This document shows, in pieces, positions 42,811 to 50,736 of a stretch of 64,000 bases of DNA; positions within the stretch are counted from its first letter, which is position 1; each line of letters begins with the position of its first letter. The notes below the pieces were generated by a model. The model saw nothing but the letters and a program-made list of their open reading frames with translations, did no database searches and was not told the DNA's origin. The DNA is taken from contig NZ_CP114039.1 of NCBI RefSeq assembly GCF_026965535.1, positions 558,001 to 622,000 of the forward strand, in the 5' to 3' direction. This stretch comes from Corallococcus sp. NCRR (GTDB taxonomy: Bacteria > Myxococcota > Myxococcia > Myxococcales > Myxococcaceae). A program made the position numbers and the translations under genes.

Positions 42811-42992
42811 ATGCCGCAGGCCATCCTGAAGAAGCTGGCACGAACGGGCGGCTGGAAGGTCGCCGATTCCCAGCCAAACAAGGGACGACGGATGCGGCCT
42901 TCAAATACGCATCAATCAACACAGGAACCGCGAAGAGCATCACCCTTCCCAACGGGATTCAGGCGGGCATCGGGACAAGGAAAACACGCCGA
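42811..42992 (+). pseudogene. Possible frame-shifted gene fragment
   Basis: One frame gives MPQAILKKLARTGGWKVADS from 42811, and another gives TDAAFKYASINTGTAKSITL up to the next start. Joined by one shift near 42880 they would give a plausible ~60-residue tail, KSITLPNGIQAGIGTRKT, of the kind seen at C-termini of secreted toxins. This is a weak hint, and the region may be non-coding. Confidence 0.3.
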
Positions 42993-43406
42993 ATGACACA
43001 CGCGCATCGCAGAGTGCTCACATCGACCGCCTCTTGCTTGCTGCTGACCTTCATGGCCTGCATACGAGCCAGCGCGCCGCTGGAGGTAACAGCAACGGAC
43101 CCGTGCCGGAATGCCCCTGCCTGCGAGCAGGGCCAGGTATGCGCCCCCGCACGGTCCGCGGAGGGCAGTGAACTGACTGCCACTTGTGTCATCCCTTGCT
43201 TCCCGGACGCAGGTGTACCCGAGCTGTGCCCCGGAGGATTGCTCTGCGTGCTGTACGATGCGCACGGACCTCAGATTCCCCACTGCATTGGCCTGCCCAG
43301 GGGCATGGAAGTGGTGAATGGAGGGCGTTCATTCAGGGTGCTTCCAGACGCGGGATGGTTCCAGCAGGAGCCTGGCTTCCAGGATGGAGCAGACGCAGGG
43401 CTGTAG
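42993..43406 (+). CDS. Cys-rich lipoprotein (137 residues)
   Basis: The ATG at 42993 starts a signal with LTSTASCLLLTFMAC, a lipobox-like end (Cys23). The mature part has Cys in pairs, such as CRNAPACEQGQVCAP and CVIPCFPDAGVPELC, a style common among myxobacterial surface lipoproteins. The tail is Asp/Gly-rich (FQDGADAGL). No domain family is known. It lies directly behind a possible gene fragment. Confidence 0.65.
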   Translation: MTHAHRRVLTSTASCLLLTFMACIRASAPLEVTATDPCRNAPACEQGQVCAPARSAEGSELTATCVIPCFPDAGVPELCPGGLLCVLYDAHGPQIPHCIGLPRGMEVVNGGRSFRVLPDAGWFQQEPGFQDGADAGL

Positions 43407-43758
43407 CCTGGCAGTAGAACGGCATGCTGTCGCCCCGGGCGAGGAAGCCTTCGACTTCCTTGCTCGGCCAACGTTTCACGGGGACCGCGACCGCCTGGGT
43501 CGCGGTACCGCCCTCAACCGGCGGTGTCACCTTCGCTTCCGGCACGGAAGGAGGTGAGCACGACGTATGGGATTGGAAAGACTTTCACGGAAGACTCCGT
43601 GCTGAGTATGGCCGCCTCATCTTCGACGCGGACCGCTGACGCTGGATGTCAGACCGCATCTGCAGAAGGTCATCCCGACGATGACCGAGAAAATCATCTT
43701 TCCTGAAGAACCAGCATTTCAGGATCAGATCAGAACACCTGGGCGTCTTCGTCAGTCC
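43407..43758. other. Gene-poor stretch
   Basis: Short frames on both strands exist, but none has a good ribosome binding site, a domain or a length above about 70 residues. The region may hold decayed sequence ahead of the damaged ABC transporter genes. It must contain the promoter of the ABC unit. Confidence 0.4.
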
Positions 43759-44650
43759 ATGGGGCCCGCGCAAGGAACCGCCCTGCTCTCCGCGGAGCGG
43801 CTCTCCTTCGCCTTTCCCCAGGGGACGCCCGTGCTCCGCGATGTCTCCCTCCGCTTGAAGGGGGAACATCCGTGGGGCTGCTCGGCGCCAACGGCGCGGG
43901 CAAGACGACGCTGCTCGGCGCGCTCACCGGCACCGTGCGGGGAACGACGGGCGGCTCGGTGCGGCTCGACGTGGGGGGCTGCACGCCCGCCGCGCCATCG
44001 GGTTCGCGACGCAAGCCATCGCGCTCTATCCCGTGCTCACGGTGGAGGAGAACGTCGGGCACCTGACCCGGCTGTTGTTGGGACGCGGTGAAGCGAAGGC
44101 CGCCATCGAGCGGACCCTGGAGGAGTTCGCGCTGGGTTCCATTGCGCGCATGCGCGTGCATCACCTGTCGGGTGGGCAGCGGCGGCTCGTGCACCTGGCG
44201 GCCAGCTTCGTCCATGCGCCTCCCATCCGGTTGCTGGATGAGCCCACCGTCGCGCTCGACTTCGAGGCGCGCCAGTTGGTCGTGCGCCGGGTGCGCGCGT
44301 GGCGCGAGGAAGCCGCAGCGGTGCTCGTCACCGCGCACTACCCGGAGGACATCGAGGAACTCTCCACGGAGTTGGTGCTGCTGCGGGACGGGAAGACCCG
44401 CGACCTGGGAGAGCTGGGCACCGTGCTGTCGAACCAGACTCGCACGCTGTCGCTGCGTGGCGCGCGTCCCGACGCTTCGTGGGAGCTCACGCTCGCCACC
44501 AGCAGCCTGGAGGAGGTCCGCTCGAAGCTGGGCGAGGTCCCCTCCGATGTCCACCTGTCCGAGCTGCGCCTGTCCGGCAACCGGCTCCGCGACATCCTGC
44601 AGAGGGACCCGTCCCTGAGCGCCTTCGCCCGGGAGTCCGAGGCGCCATGA
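43759..44650 (+). pseudogene. ABC transporter ATPase gene with two frameshifts
   Basis: Three overlapping frames make one ABC-2 exporter ATPase. Frame one (from the ATG at 43759) gives LLSAERLSFAFPQGTPVLRD. After a five-G run at 43860-43864, which needs one more G, the next frame carries Walker A LLGANGAGKTTLLG. After a six-G run near 43973-43978, again one G short, the third frame continues with VLTVEENVGH, signature HLSGGQRR, Walker B IRLLDEP and TAHYPED as the switch His. Both breaks are missing G in G runs, so sequencing error and true decay are both possible. It precedes a truncated ABC-2 permease gene. It would export a peptide or lipid. Confidence 0.7.
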
Positions 44651-45258
44651 ATCAAGACATCGTTTCGAGTGCCCCCTCCGCTCCCAGCGGCGTGTCGGGT
44701 TTTGTCAACGTGGTGCGCTGCTACGCGCTGACGGAGTGGCGGGTGCTCGCTCGCGAGCGCACGGCCATGGTGTTCATCTTCATCCTGCCCGCGGTGCTCT
44801 CCGCCATCCTGGGCCCCGGTGTGTCGGGGCTCGACTCGGCTCCGGGCGCCATGGGCCGGGCCACCATCGGCTTCGCGGTGATGTTCAGCTACATAGTGGT
44901 GACCTACTCCGGTCACGCGTTCTACCGGGACTTCTGGTACCACACCCACGGCAGGCAGGCGCTGATCCGCCCCTCCCGGCTCGCGTTCGCCATGGGCAAG
45001 GTGCTGCCCGCGTGCGCGATGTCGTTCGTGCAACTGCTGCTCTTCACGGGCTTCGCGGCGGTGTTCCTCGGCCTGCCGCTGAACGGTGACGTCCTCCAGG
45101 TGGCCCTCACCGGCGCGGCGCTGGTGACGAGCGGCTCCGCAGCGCACCAGGGAGCCAGAGGCAGGGGTCCGCGCCATCCGGAACGCCAGCTGTTTCAGGG
45201 CTGCCATGACGTCCTTCGCTCGGGTGTCCGTCGAAGCAAGCATGCCCTCGCGGTCTGA
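44647..45258 (+). pseudogene. ABC-2 permease gene, 3' truncated
   Basis: The ATG at 44647 overlaps the ATPase stop. Residues of about 15-160 read as an ABC-2 permease: an N-terminal helix (VVRCYALTEWRVLARERTAM), a first span, a loop with SYIVVTYSGHAFYRDFWYHT and a Leu-rich span at FVQLLLFTGFAAVFLGL. After LTGAALVTSGSA (near 45135) the sequence turns into a charged, non-membrane tail, so at least the last two or three spans are lost. On the opposite strand the segment of about 45137-45246 reads as a plausible N-terminus of an unrelated gene, so a recombination or deletion junction is likely near 45130-45150. Confidence 0.6.
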
Positions 45259-45463
45259 CAACGCGCCGCGGCGGTTCTACTCCAGGCGGGACGCTCCGGG
45301 TCATCGGTGCGACCGCCAGCGCCAGGGCGTGTCAACGTTCGGAAAACCGAGGGGCAGGAATGAGCCCCCATGGGGCTGCCCGGCCCCTCCACTGCGCAAC
45401 GCGGCAACGCAAGGATTTGATGCAGACAGTCAATCCCTCTTGAAAGTCTTTTCAGGTCATTGC

Positions 45464-45469
45464 TTGACA
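45464..45469 (+). promoter_or_regulatory. -35-like element before the peptide gene
   Basis: TTGACA matches the sigma-70 -35 consensus exactly, 68 bases before the peptide start. No good -10 follows at 16-18 bases, so the promoter assignment is tentative. Confidence 0.35.
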
Positions 45470-45536
45470 CTTCAATACTGCCAATGAGAAGGTTTTTGGC
45501 GCGGGTTCCCCGCAAATCGAATCTGGGAGGCTATTC

Positions 45537-45635
45537 ATGAAGATGAAGAAGCTGACTGTTCAGGCCGAGATGGCGAAGACGGCGTTCCCTTTCTACGATT
45601 GGCTCTGCGATTCTGACGGACCGATCTGGGCGTAA
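45537..45635 (+). CDS. 32-residue peptide gene (candidate peptide signal or RiPP precursor)
   Basis: A GGGAGG ribosome binding site (45525-45530) lies 6 bases before the ATG. The product begins MKMKKLTVQAEMAKTA and ends FPFYDWLCDSDGPIWA. The front is a Lys-rich, amphipathic leader-like part; the end has two Trp, two Phe, one Tyr and one Cys. Ribosomally made, modified peptides often show a basic or helical leader and an aromatic/Cys core, but no modifying enzyme is seen nearby, so this is an inference. A strong terminator follows 20 bases after the stop and the degenerate NTPase/TPR gene starts 57 bases beyond it. A leader peptide of an attenuator is the alternative. The damaged ABC exporter lies upstream. 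Confidence 0.6.
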   Translation: MKMKKLTVQAEMAKTAFPFYDWLCDSDGPIWA

Positions 45636-45655
45636 TTCCCAGGCAGTGGAATCCG

Positions 45656-45693
45656 ACGCCGTGCGCTCTTCCTGAGCGCACGGCGTTGTATTT
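45656..45693 (+). terminator. Terminator after the peptide gene
   Basis: ACGCCGTGCGCTC (45656-45668) pairs perfectly with GAGCGCACGGCGT (45674-45686), a 13-bp stem with a 5-base loop, then TGTATTT. It lies between the peptide gene and the NTPase/TPR gene, as an attenuator or a true end. Confidence 0.75.
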
Positions 45694-45750
45694 GGAGCCC
45701 TTCATCGCGGGCACGTGAATGCGGTCCATCTCGTCTCCTGTGGAGTGACA

Positions 45751-47724
45751 ATGCCCTGGCACGACTCGCTTCCCTTGCTTGAGTCCTTGCAGACTCCGTC
45801 GCTCGTTGTGGTCGAGGCAGCCCCTGGAGACGGGCGTCAGGAGCTCCTGGCGCGCTGGCTGCGCGAGGGAGGTTCGCAGGCCGCACGCACGTGGCACGTC
45901 ACCGCGGATTTCAACGAGCAGGGGCCGTGGGCCGGCCTCCGCGGTGTGCTGGCGGACCTGCTGGGCGACATCGAGCAGAACGCCCCCGAGCTCTTGGAGC
46001 GGCACAGCTATGAGCTCTGCACGATCCTCCCCATGCTGCGGCACAAGATGGAGGTTCGGGGCTTCTCCCTCACGGACGTGGCCAGGGGAGATGAGAAGGT
46101 CCGGCACTATCCACCCGATCGCGCCTTTCGAGTCGTGCAGGGTGTCATCAATCTGCTCACGACGTGGCGAGCGCTCGCGCCCGCGGGCCGGTGGGTCTTC
46201 GTCTTCGATGCCTTCGAGCATGCGAGCACGCTGGGAAAGCTCTTTGTCTCAGAGCTCCTCCGTCGACGGGGGCAGTCGCTCCAGGTGACCGTGGTCCTGG
46301 CCGTGGCTCCTGGTACGGGCGAGGAGCAGATTCCGCCCCTCCAGATGCACACCGCCGAGGTTTCGCGCGTGCGGCTCGACCTGGCGCCCTCTTCCGAGGC
46401 CCCCATGAGTCCTGCCACCGCTGCGCGGCTGGCGGAAGAGCTCGAACAGCGGATGGCGAAGGACCCCGCCGAGCATGAAGCGCACCTCCCGGCGGTGCTC
46501 AAATACTGGAAGCAGTCCCAGCGAGATGACATGTGGCGCAAGAGCCTGGCGCTCGCGCTGAACCTCGCGATCCACCGGGGAACCTACGCGGACGCCATGC
46601 GGTACGGCGCCGGGGTGCTCGGGGAGCTGGACCTGCTCGCGAAGGAGGCCCCCAAGCTCTACCGCTCGGCCCTCTTCAGCCTCATGTATGGGTATATCGC
46701 CGCGGGCGAGCCAGCCCGGGCTTTGCAGATCGTGATGCGGCTGGACCCGGGAGTGGAGTCTCCGGAGACCTGTATCCGGCTGGACTACAACCTGGCGATG
46801 TTGCATTCGCGCTTTCTTCCCCAGCCCGACTACGACCGGGCGGAGCGCTACCTCCAGGACGCGCTGAAGGAGATCGAGCGCTCGTCGTTGCCCGAAGGCG
46901 AGAAGCACTTCGCCCATGTGTTCAATCGCAATGGGCTGGCCTACGTGCGAATGCGGCAGCGCAGGCCCCAGGAAGCCATTGAGTTGTGCAAGCAGGGGTT
47001 TGAACGGCTCAGCGAGCACCTCCACCCGGAGCGGCACAAGCTGCACCGCTCCGTGCTGCTCTACAACATCGCGCAGGTCTACGCGGGGCTGGACATGGTC
47101 GAGCAGGCGATCTCGCAGATCACGCTCGCCATGGAGATGGATCCCAACTACTCGGAGTACTACAACGAGCGGGGCTCCCTGTTCCTCAAGTCAGGCCGGC
47201 CAGACAAGGCGCTCGCGGATTTCCGAAAGGCCATTGACTGCAGTCCTCCCTACGCGGAGGTCTGGATCAACCTGGCGCAGTGCTATCGCGCGATGAACCG
47301 CCCGCAGCAAGCGGTGCAGGCCTTCTCCGAGGCGTTGGACCTGGCCCCCAACAACCTGCTCGCCTTGCGTGGCCGCGCCGATTGCCATGACGACCTGGGC
47401 CTCTCCGAGCAGGCCATCGCGGATTACAGCGCGGCGCTTGCGCTCTCGCCGGCCCAGCCCGGGCTCCTGGCGAATCGCGCCATCTTGCGTTACGCGTCCG
47501 GCCAGATCGCGGAGGCAGCCGCCGACCTCGACGCGGCCATCCGCCACGCGCCGCAGATGGCGGATCTCTACCGCAACCGGGCCATCGCGCTGTTCGACCT
47601 GGGGAGGGAAGAGGACGCGGTCCGCGACTGCCAGACGTATCTGCGGATGGCGCCGGAAGCGGAGGACCGTCAGGAGATCGAAGCACGTCTCCATGCCACG
47701 CAGCGCGCACGCGCCACGGGCTGA
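45751..47724 (+). CDS. Degenerate P-loop NTPase with C-terminal TPR repeats
   Basis: I start it at the ATG at 45751 (657 residues) because GGAG stands 5 bases upstream; a GTG at 45715 is the alternative. Residues 22-31 (EAAPGDGRQE) lie where a Walker A P-loop is expected but the catalytic Lys is missing. A Walker B-like FVFDAFEH is at 150-157. The N-terminal ~230 residues resemble a STAND/AAA domain, so it is probably a non-hydrolysing sensor. From about 320 to 640 there are some eight TPR-like helical pairs, for example YYNERGSLFLKSGRPDKALA and VWINLAQCYRAMNRPQQAVQ. Its stop overlaps the next gene by one base. It follows the peptide gene and may read or process the peptide. Confidence 0.78.
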   Translation: MPWHDSLPLLESLQTPSLVVVEAAPGDGRQELLARWLREGGSQAARTWHVTADFNEQGPWAGLRGVLADLLGDIEQNAPELLERHSYELCTILPMLRHKMEVRGFSLTDVARGDEKVRHYPPDRAFRVVQGVINLLTTWRALAPAGRWVFVFDAFEHASTLGKLFVSELLRRRGQSLQVTVVLAVAPGTGEEQIPPLQMHTAEVSRVRLDLAPSSEAPMSPATAARLAEELEQRMAKDPAEHEAHLPAVLKYWKQSQRDDMWRKSLALALNLAIHRGTYADAMRYGAGVLGELDLLAKEAPKLYRSALFSLMYGYIAAGEPARALQIVMRLDPGVESPETCIRLDYNLAMLHSRFLPQPDYDRAERYLQDALKEIERSSLPEGEKHFAHVFNRNGLAYVRMRQRRPQEAIELCKQGFERLSEHLHPERHKLHRSVLLYNIAQVYAGLDMVEQAISQITLAMEMDPNYSEYYNERGSLFLKSGRPDKALADFRKAIDCSPPYAEVWINLAQCYRAMNRPQQAVQAFSEALDLAPNNLLALRGRADCHDDLGLSEQAIADYSAALALSPAQPGLLANRAILRYASGQIAEAAADLDAAIRHAPQMADLYRNRAIALFDLGREEDAVRDCQTYLRMAPEAEDRQEIEARLHATQRARATG

Positions 47725-48323
47725 TGTCTTCTGATTCCGACATGCGGCCTGGCGTCATCCGGGCGTGGCTCTGCGCGGGGCTTGCCGCGACGCTGCTCAT
47801 GGCGCCTGCCTGTCAGGAGCAATCCCGGGGCACCGCGGATTCGGAACATGGGGGCGGTGAGAAGGGCCAGGTGGAGGCCCCAGCGCTGTCCGCCAGCACG
47901 AAGCCTTCGCCGGGCGCCAGCGTGGCGGAGCGGCTCAAGGCGGAGGCGCCCCTTGTCGAATCGGCCCGTCTTGTCTCCTGCCAGGGGGACAAGGTGTTGG
48001 CGCGGATGCCCGAGCCGCTGTTGACGCAGCTTCGGACCGCGCTGCCCCAGGCAGCGGTTTCGCGGACCCCGGCCCTGACGACGCCACCTTGGGAGTCCGT
48101 CCTCCTGGAGCTGAACTTCCGGGACGGGCGGGCGGTTTTCGCGCAACTGGTGCGCGAGGACGTCCTCCGCCTGCGCGAGGAGCGGTGGTGCGGAGCGGGA
48201 GTGCAAGGCGTTGAACTGCTTCTGTCGGACGGGCCCTCGCTGCTCCCGTGGTTCCAGCAGCACCTGGGACCCGTACAGTCCAAGGAGCAACAGCTTCCGC
48301 CGGGGCTTCCCCCACCTCCCTGA
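47724..48323 (+). CDS. Lipoprotein coupled to the TPR gene
   Basis: The ATG at 47724 shares its A with the TGA of the preceding gene, so it is translationally coupled. The 199-residue product has a signal ending in LLMAPAC (Cys30), a Gly/Glu/Ser linker and a mature part with several conserved-looking Cys (for example LVSCQGDK and RWCGAGVQ). It is probably on the outer membrane. No domain family is recognised. The coupling suggests that it acts with the TPR protein. Confidence 0.65.
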   Translation: MSSDSDMRPGVIRAWLCAGLAATLLMAPACQEQSRGTADSEHGGGEKGQVEAPALSASTKPSPGASVAERLKAEAPLVESARLVSCQGDKVLARMPEPLLTQLRTALPQAAVSRTPALTTPPWESVLLELNFRDGRAVFAQLVREDVLRLREERWCGAGVQGVELLLSDGPSLLPWFQQHLGPVQSKEQQLPPGLPPPP

Positions 48324-48359
48324 CGCGAAGTCCGCGCGAAGCACTCGTGAGGAATACGG

Positions 48360-49724
48360 GTGGGCCGTTTCACGTTGCCCACGGTTTCTCCGAGCATGAC
48401 CCCAGCCCCTTCCGAGGTCTCGTCCCCCAGTGCCGAGGCCCGTCCCGTGGACTCCAGCGAGCGGCTGGCGCTTCTCGACACACTGCGTGGTTTCGCGCTG
48501 TGCGGCGTGTTCATCTCCAACGTGATGGTGTGGTTCAGCGGCAGGGCATTCCTGCCGCGAGAACAGACGCTCGCGGCGATGAACACCGCGTCGCTCGCGG
48601 ACACCCTCACCTGGCAGGCGTACGTGTTCCTCGTGGCGGGGAAGTTCATCACCCTCTTCTCGTTCCTCTTCGGCCTCGGCTTCGCGGTGCAGATGGGCCG
48701 CGCCGAGGCCCGAGGGGCCTCCATCACACCGCTCTATGTCCGGCGGCTGGGGGTGATGCTGGTGATGGGGCTCTCCCACCTGTTCCTCATCTGGTACGGC
48801 GACATCCTCAGCACGTACGCGGTGCTGGGTTTCGGCCTGCTCCTGTTCCGGGGGCGCTCGGAACGGACGCTGCTCATCTGGGCCCTGCTGTTCGCCCTGG
48901 GGTGGTCCGTCGTGGGAGTGGTCATCCTCAAGCTCCCACAGCTGATGGCGGACTCACCGGAGGCCGGCGCGGCCATCGTCAAGGCGGCCACCGAGAAATC
49001 CGAAGCCATCCGGGCCCGGACGCTGGCGGCCTACGCGGGTGGAGGCTGGTTGGACGTGACGAAGGCCACCTTCCACTTCGTCTTCCGCGACTACTTCCCG
49101 CTGCTGCTGGCCATCACGCTCTCGACCTTTGGCCGGTTCCTGCTGGGCCTGCTGGCGGGGAAGCGCCGCATCTTCCACGACGTGCCCCAGCACCTGGGGC
49201 TGTTCCGCCGGGTCCTCGGCTGGGGGCTCGTGGCCGGGGTGATTGGCGGCGGCAGCGGCCTGGTGCTGCAACAGCTCATGCTCAAGCAGGTCTTCACCCC
49301 GGAGACGCTGCCGACGTGGGTGTCCTTCGTCATGGCGCCGCTGCGGAACCTGGGCGAGCTGGGCTTCGCGGCCGTCTACGTGTCCGGCATCACCCTGCTC
49401 TTCCAGCGGGCCCCCTGGCAGCGAGCGCTGGGCCTGCTCGCGCCCGTGGGCCGCATGGCGCTGACGAACTACCTGTCACAGTCGCTCATCAGCGTGCTGT
49501 TCTTCTATGGATACGGACTGGGCTTCATCACGAAGCTGGGCCCCACGGCGTGCGTGGCGTACTGCCTGGCCATCTTCTGCGTCCAGGTGGCATGGAGCCA
49601 CCTGTGGCTGTCGCGCTTCCGCTTCGGCCCCGCGGAGTGGGTGTGGCGGTCGCTGACGTATGGCAAGGCCCAGCCGATGCGCCGTGATGACGCCCGGGGC
49701 CAACGCACGACGGCGCCGGCATAG
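48360..49724 (+). CDS. DUF418 family membrane protein (YeiB type)
   Basis: The GTG at 48360 is preceded by GAGGA at 6 bases; an ATG at 48396 is the alternative. The 454-residue product has some ten to eleven membrane spans. SSERLALLDTLRGFALCGV after the N-terminal tail is the typical opening of DUF418 proteins, and SQSLISVLFFYGYGLGFI near the C-terminus the typical end. The family is often found beside transport or stress genes; its role is not established. It stands 36 bases after the lipoprotein gene and may be cotranscribed. Confidence 0.88.
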   Translation: MGRFTLPTVSPSMTPAPSEVSSPSAEARPVDSSERLALLDTLRGFALCGVFISNVMVWFSGRAFLPREQTLAAMNTASLADTLTWQAYVFLVAGKFITLFSFLFGLGFAVQMGRAEARGASITPLYVRRLGVMLVMGLSHLFLIWYGDILSTYAVLGFGLLLFRGRSERTLLIWALLFALGWSVVGVVILKLPQLMADSPEAGAAIVKAATEKSEAIRARTLAAYAGGGWLDVTKATFHFVFRDYFPLLLAITLSTFGRFLLGLLAGKRRIFHDVPQHLGLFRRVLGWGLVAGVIGGGSGLVLQQLMLKQVFTPETLPTWVSFVMAPLRNLGELGFAAVYVSGITLLFQRAPWQRALGLLAPVGRMALTNYLSQSLISVLFFYGYGLGFITKLGPTACVAYCLAIFCVQVAWSHLWLSRFRFGPAEWVWRSLTYGKAQPMRRDDARGQRTTAPA

Positions 49725-49769
49725 CGCGACGCTGCGCCCAGGGACACATCAACGGCGGCCAGCCGCGGG

Positions 49770-50612
49770 TCAACGGCAACCAGCAGCCTTGAAGATCAGC
49801 TCGGTGACGGCTTCAGGGTGGCTGATCATCGCGACGTGTGAGCTGCGAATCTCGACGGTATGGGCGCGAGCGCGCCGGGCCATGAAGCGTTCAGCCTCGG
49901 GCGGGATGGTGTTGTCGTCGCGTGCGACCATGTACCAGGACGGAATGACCTTCCACGCTGGCGGCCCAGATGGCTCATTGAAGACGGAGACGGCGGCTGG
50001 GCGCTGACTGGCGGCCCCCACCGCCGCGTCCTTCTCACGGAGGTCGGCCGCGAAGAGCTCCTGGAAGAAAGCGGGGTCGATGTATGCGTCGGCGTCCGAG
50101 CTTCCGCCCCCTGGGAACGGGCGCAAGACGAGGTGCTCGCCAAGCTCGGAGTGGCCGCCGCCGAGCGTGTTGGCCTCCGAGATGCTCTCCCCCTCATCCA
50201 GTGCATACGCGGCGATGTACACGAGCGCCCTCACGCTCGGGTTCCCGTTGGCCGCGTTCGTGATGATGGCTCCGCCGTAGGAGTGGCCGACCAGGACGAC
50301 GGGACCGGTGAGGGTCCCCAGGAAGTATCGAAGATACTCCGCATCCCCCGAGATGCTTCGCAAGGGATTGGCGAACGCGTGCGCCGTGTAGCCTTGCCTC
50401 TGCAACCGTTTGATCACATCGGCCCAGCCGGATGCGTCGGCGAACGCGCCGTGGACGAGGACGATGGTGGGCTTGCGACGACAGCCGGTGTTCGCCACGT
50501 CTTCGGATGCAACGGCCTGGGAGGGAATGGCGCTGACAGCCAGCAGCATCCAGAGAGCATGGAGCAGGCCCAGCCGGCGCATGTTCCGTGGGGTGAAACG
50601 CTGAGCGTTCAT
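49770..50612 (-). CDS. Secreted alpha/beta hydrolase
   Basis: The 280-residue product has a signal peptide (about 1-35) and an alpha/beta hydrolase fold. IVLVHGAFADASGW holds the oxyanion HG motif, VVLVGHSYGGAIIT the nucleophile elbow GHSYGG, and IRSSHVAMISHPEAV the catalytic His near the C-terminus. The family often hydrolyses esters, lactones or amides. GAGG 3 bases before the ATG supports the start. No partner is obvious, although its frame reaches close to the hydroxylase gene upstream. Confidence 0.9.
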   Translation of the reverse strand: MNAQRFTPRNMRRLGLLHALWMLLAVSAIPSQAVASEDVANTGCRRKPTIVLVHGAFADASGWADVIKRLQRQGYTAHAFANPLRSISGDAEYLRYFLGTLTGPVVLVGHSYGGAIITNAANGNPSVRALVYIAAYALDEGESISEANTLGGGHSELGEHLVLRPFPGGGSSDADAYIDPAFFQELFAADLREKDAAVGAASQRPAAVSVFNEPSGPPAWKVIPSWYMVARDDNTIPPEAERFMARRARAHTVEIRSSHVAMISHPEAVTELIFKAAGCR

Positions 50613-50736
50613 CGGCCTCTCCGGATGAGTCCGCGCGAGGTGCGGGACGGCGCGGAAGGTGGGTGGCCGATATCACCGCGCCAACCCGGACCGGGGTCCA
50701 GGCAGGATGAACGCGCCCGGCAAGGCGCCCGGCCCC

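Noticed and set aside
43407-43700. Short frames, one giving a Ser/Thr/Cys-rich peptide (GIGKTFTEDSVLSMAASSST) that resembles a peptide precursor.
   Set aside because: The only GTG start touches the purine-rich stretch with no spacing, and the Ser/Thr bias fits chance reading of this region.
45501-45513. Small GCGGG/CCCGC hairpin just before the ribosome binding site of the peptide gene.
   Set aside because: A 5-bp stem in GC-rich DNA is expected by chance.
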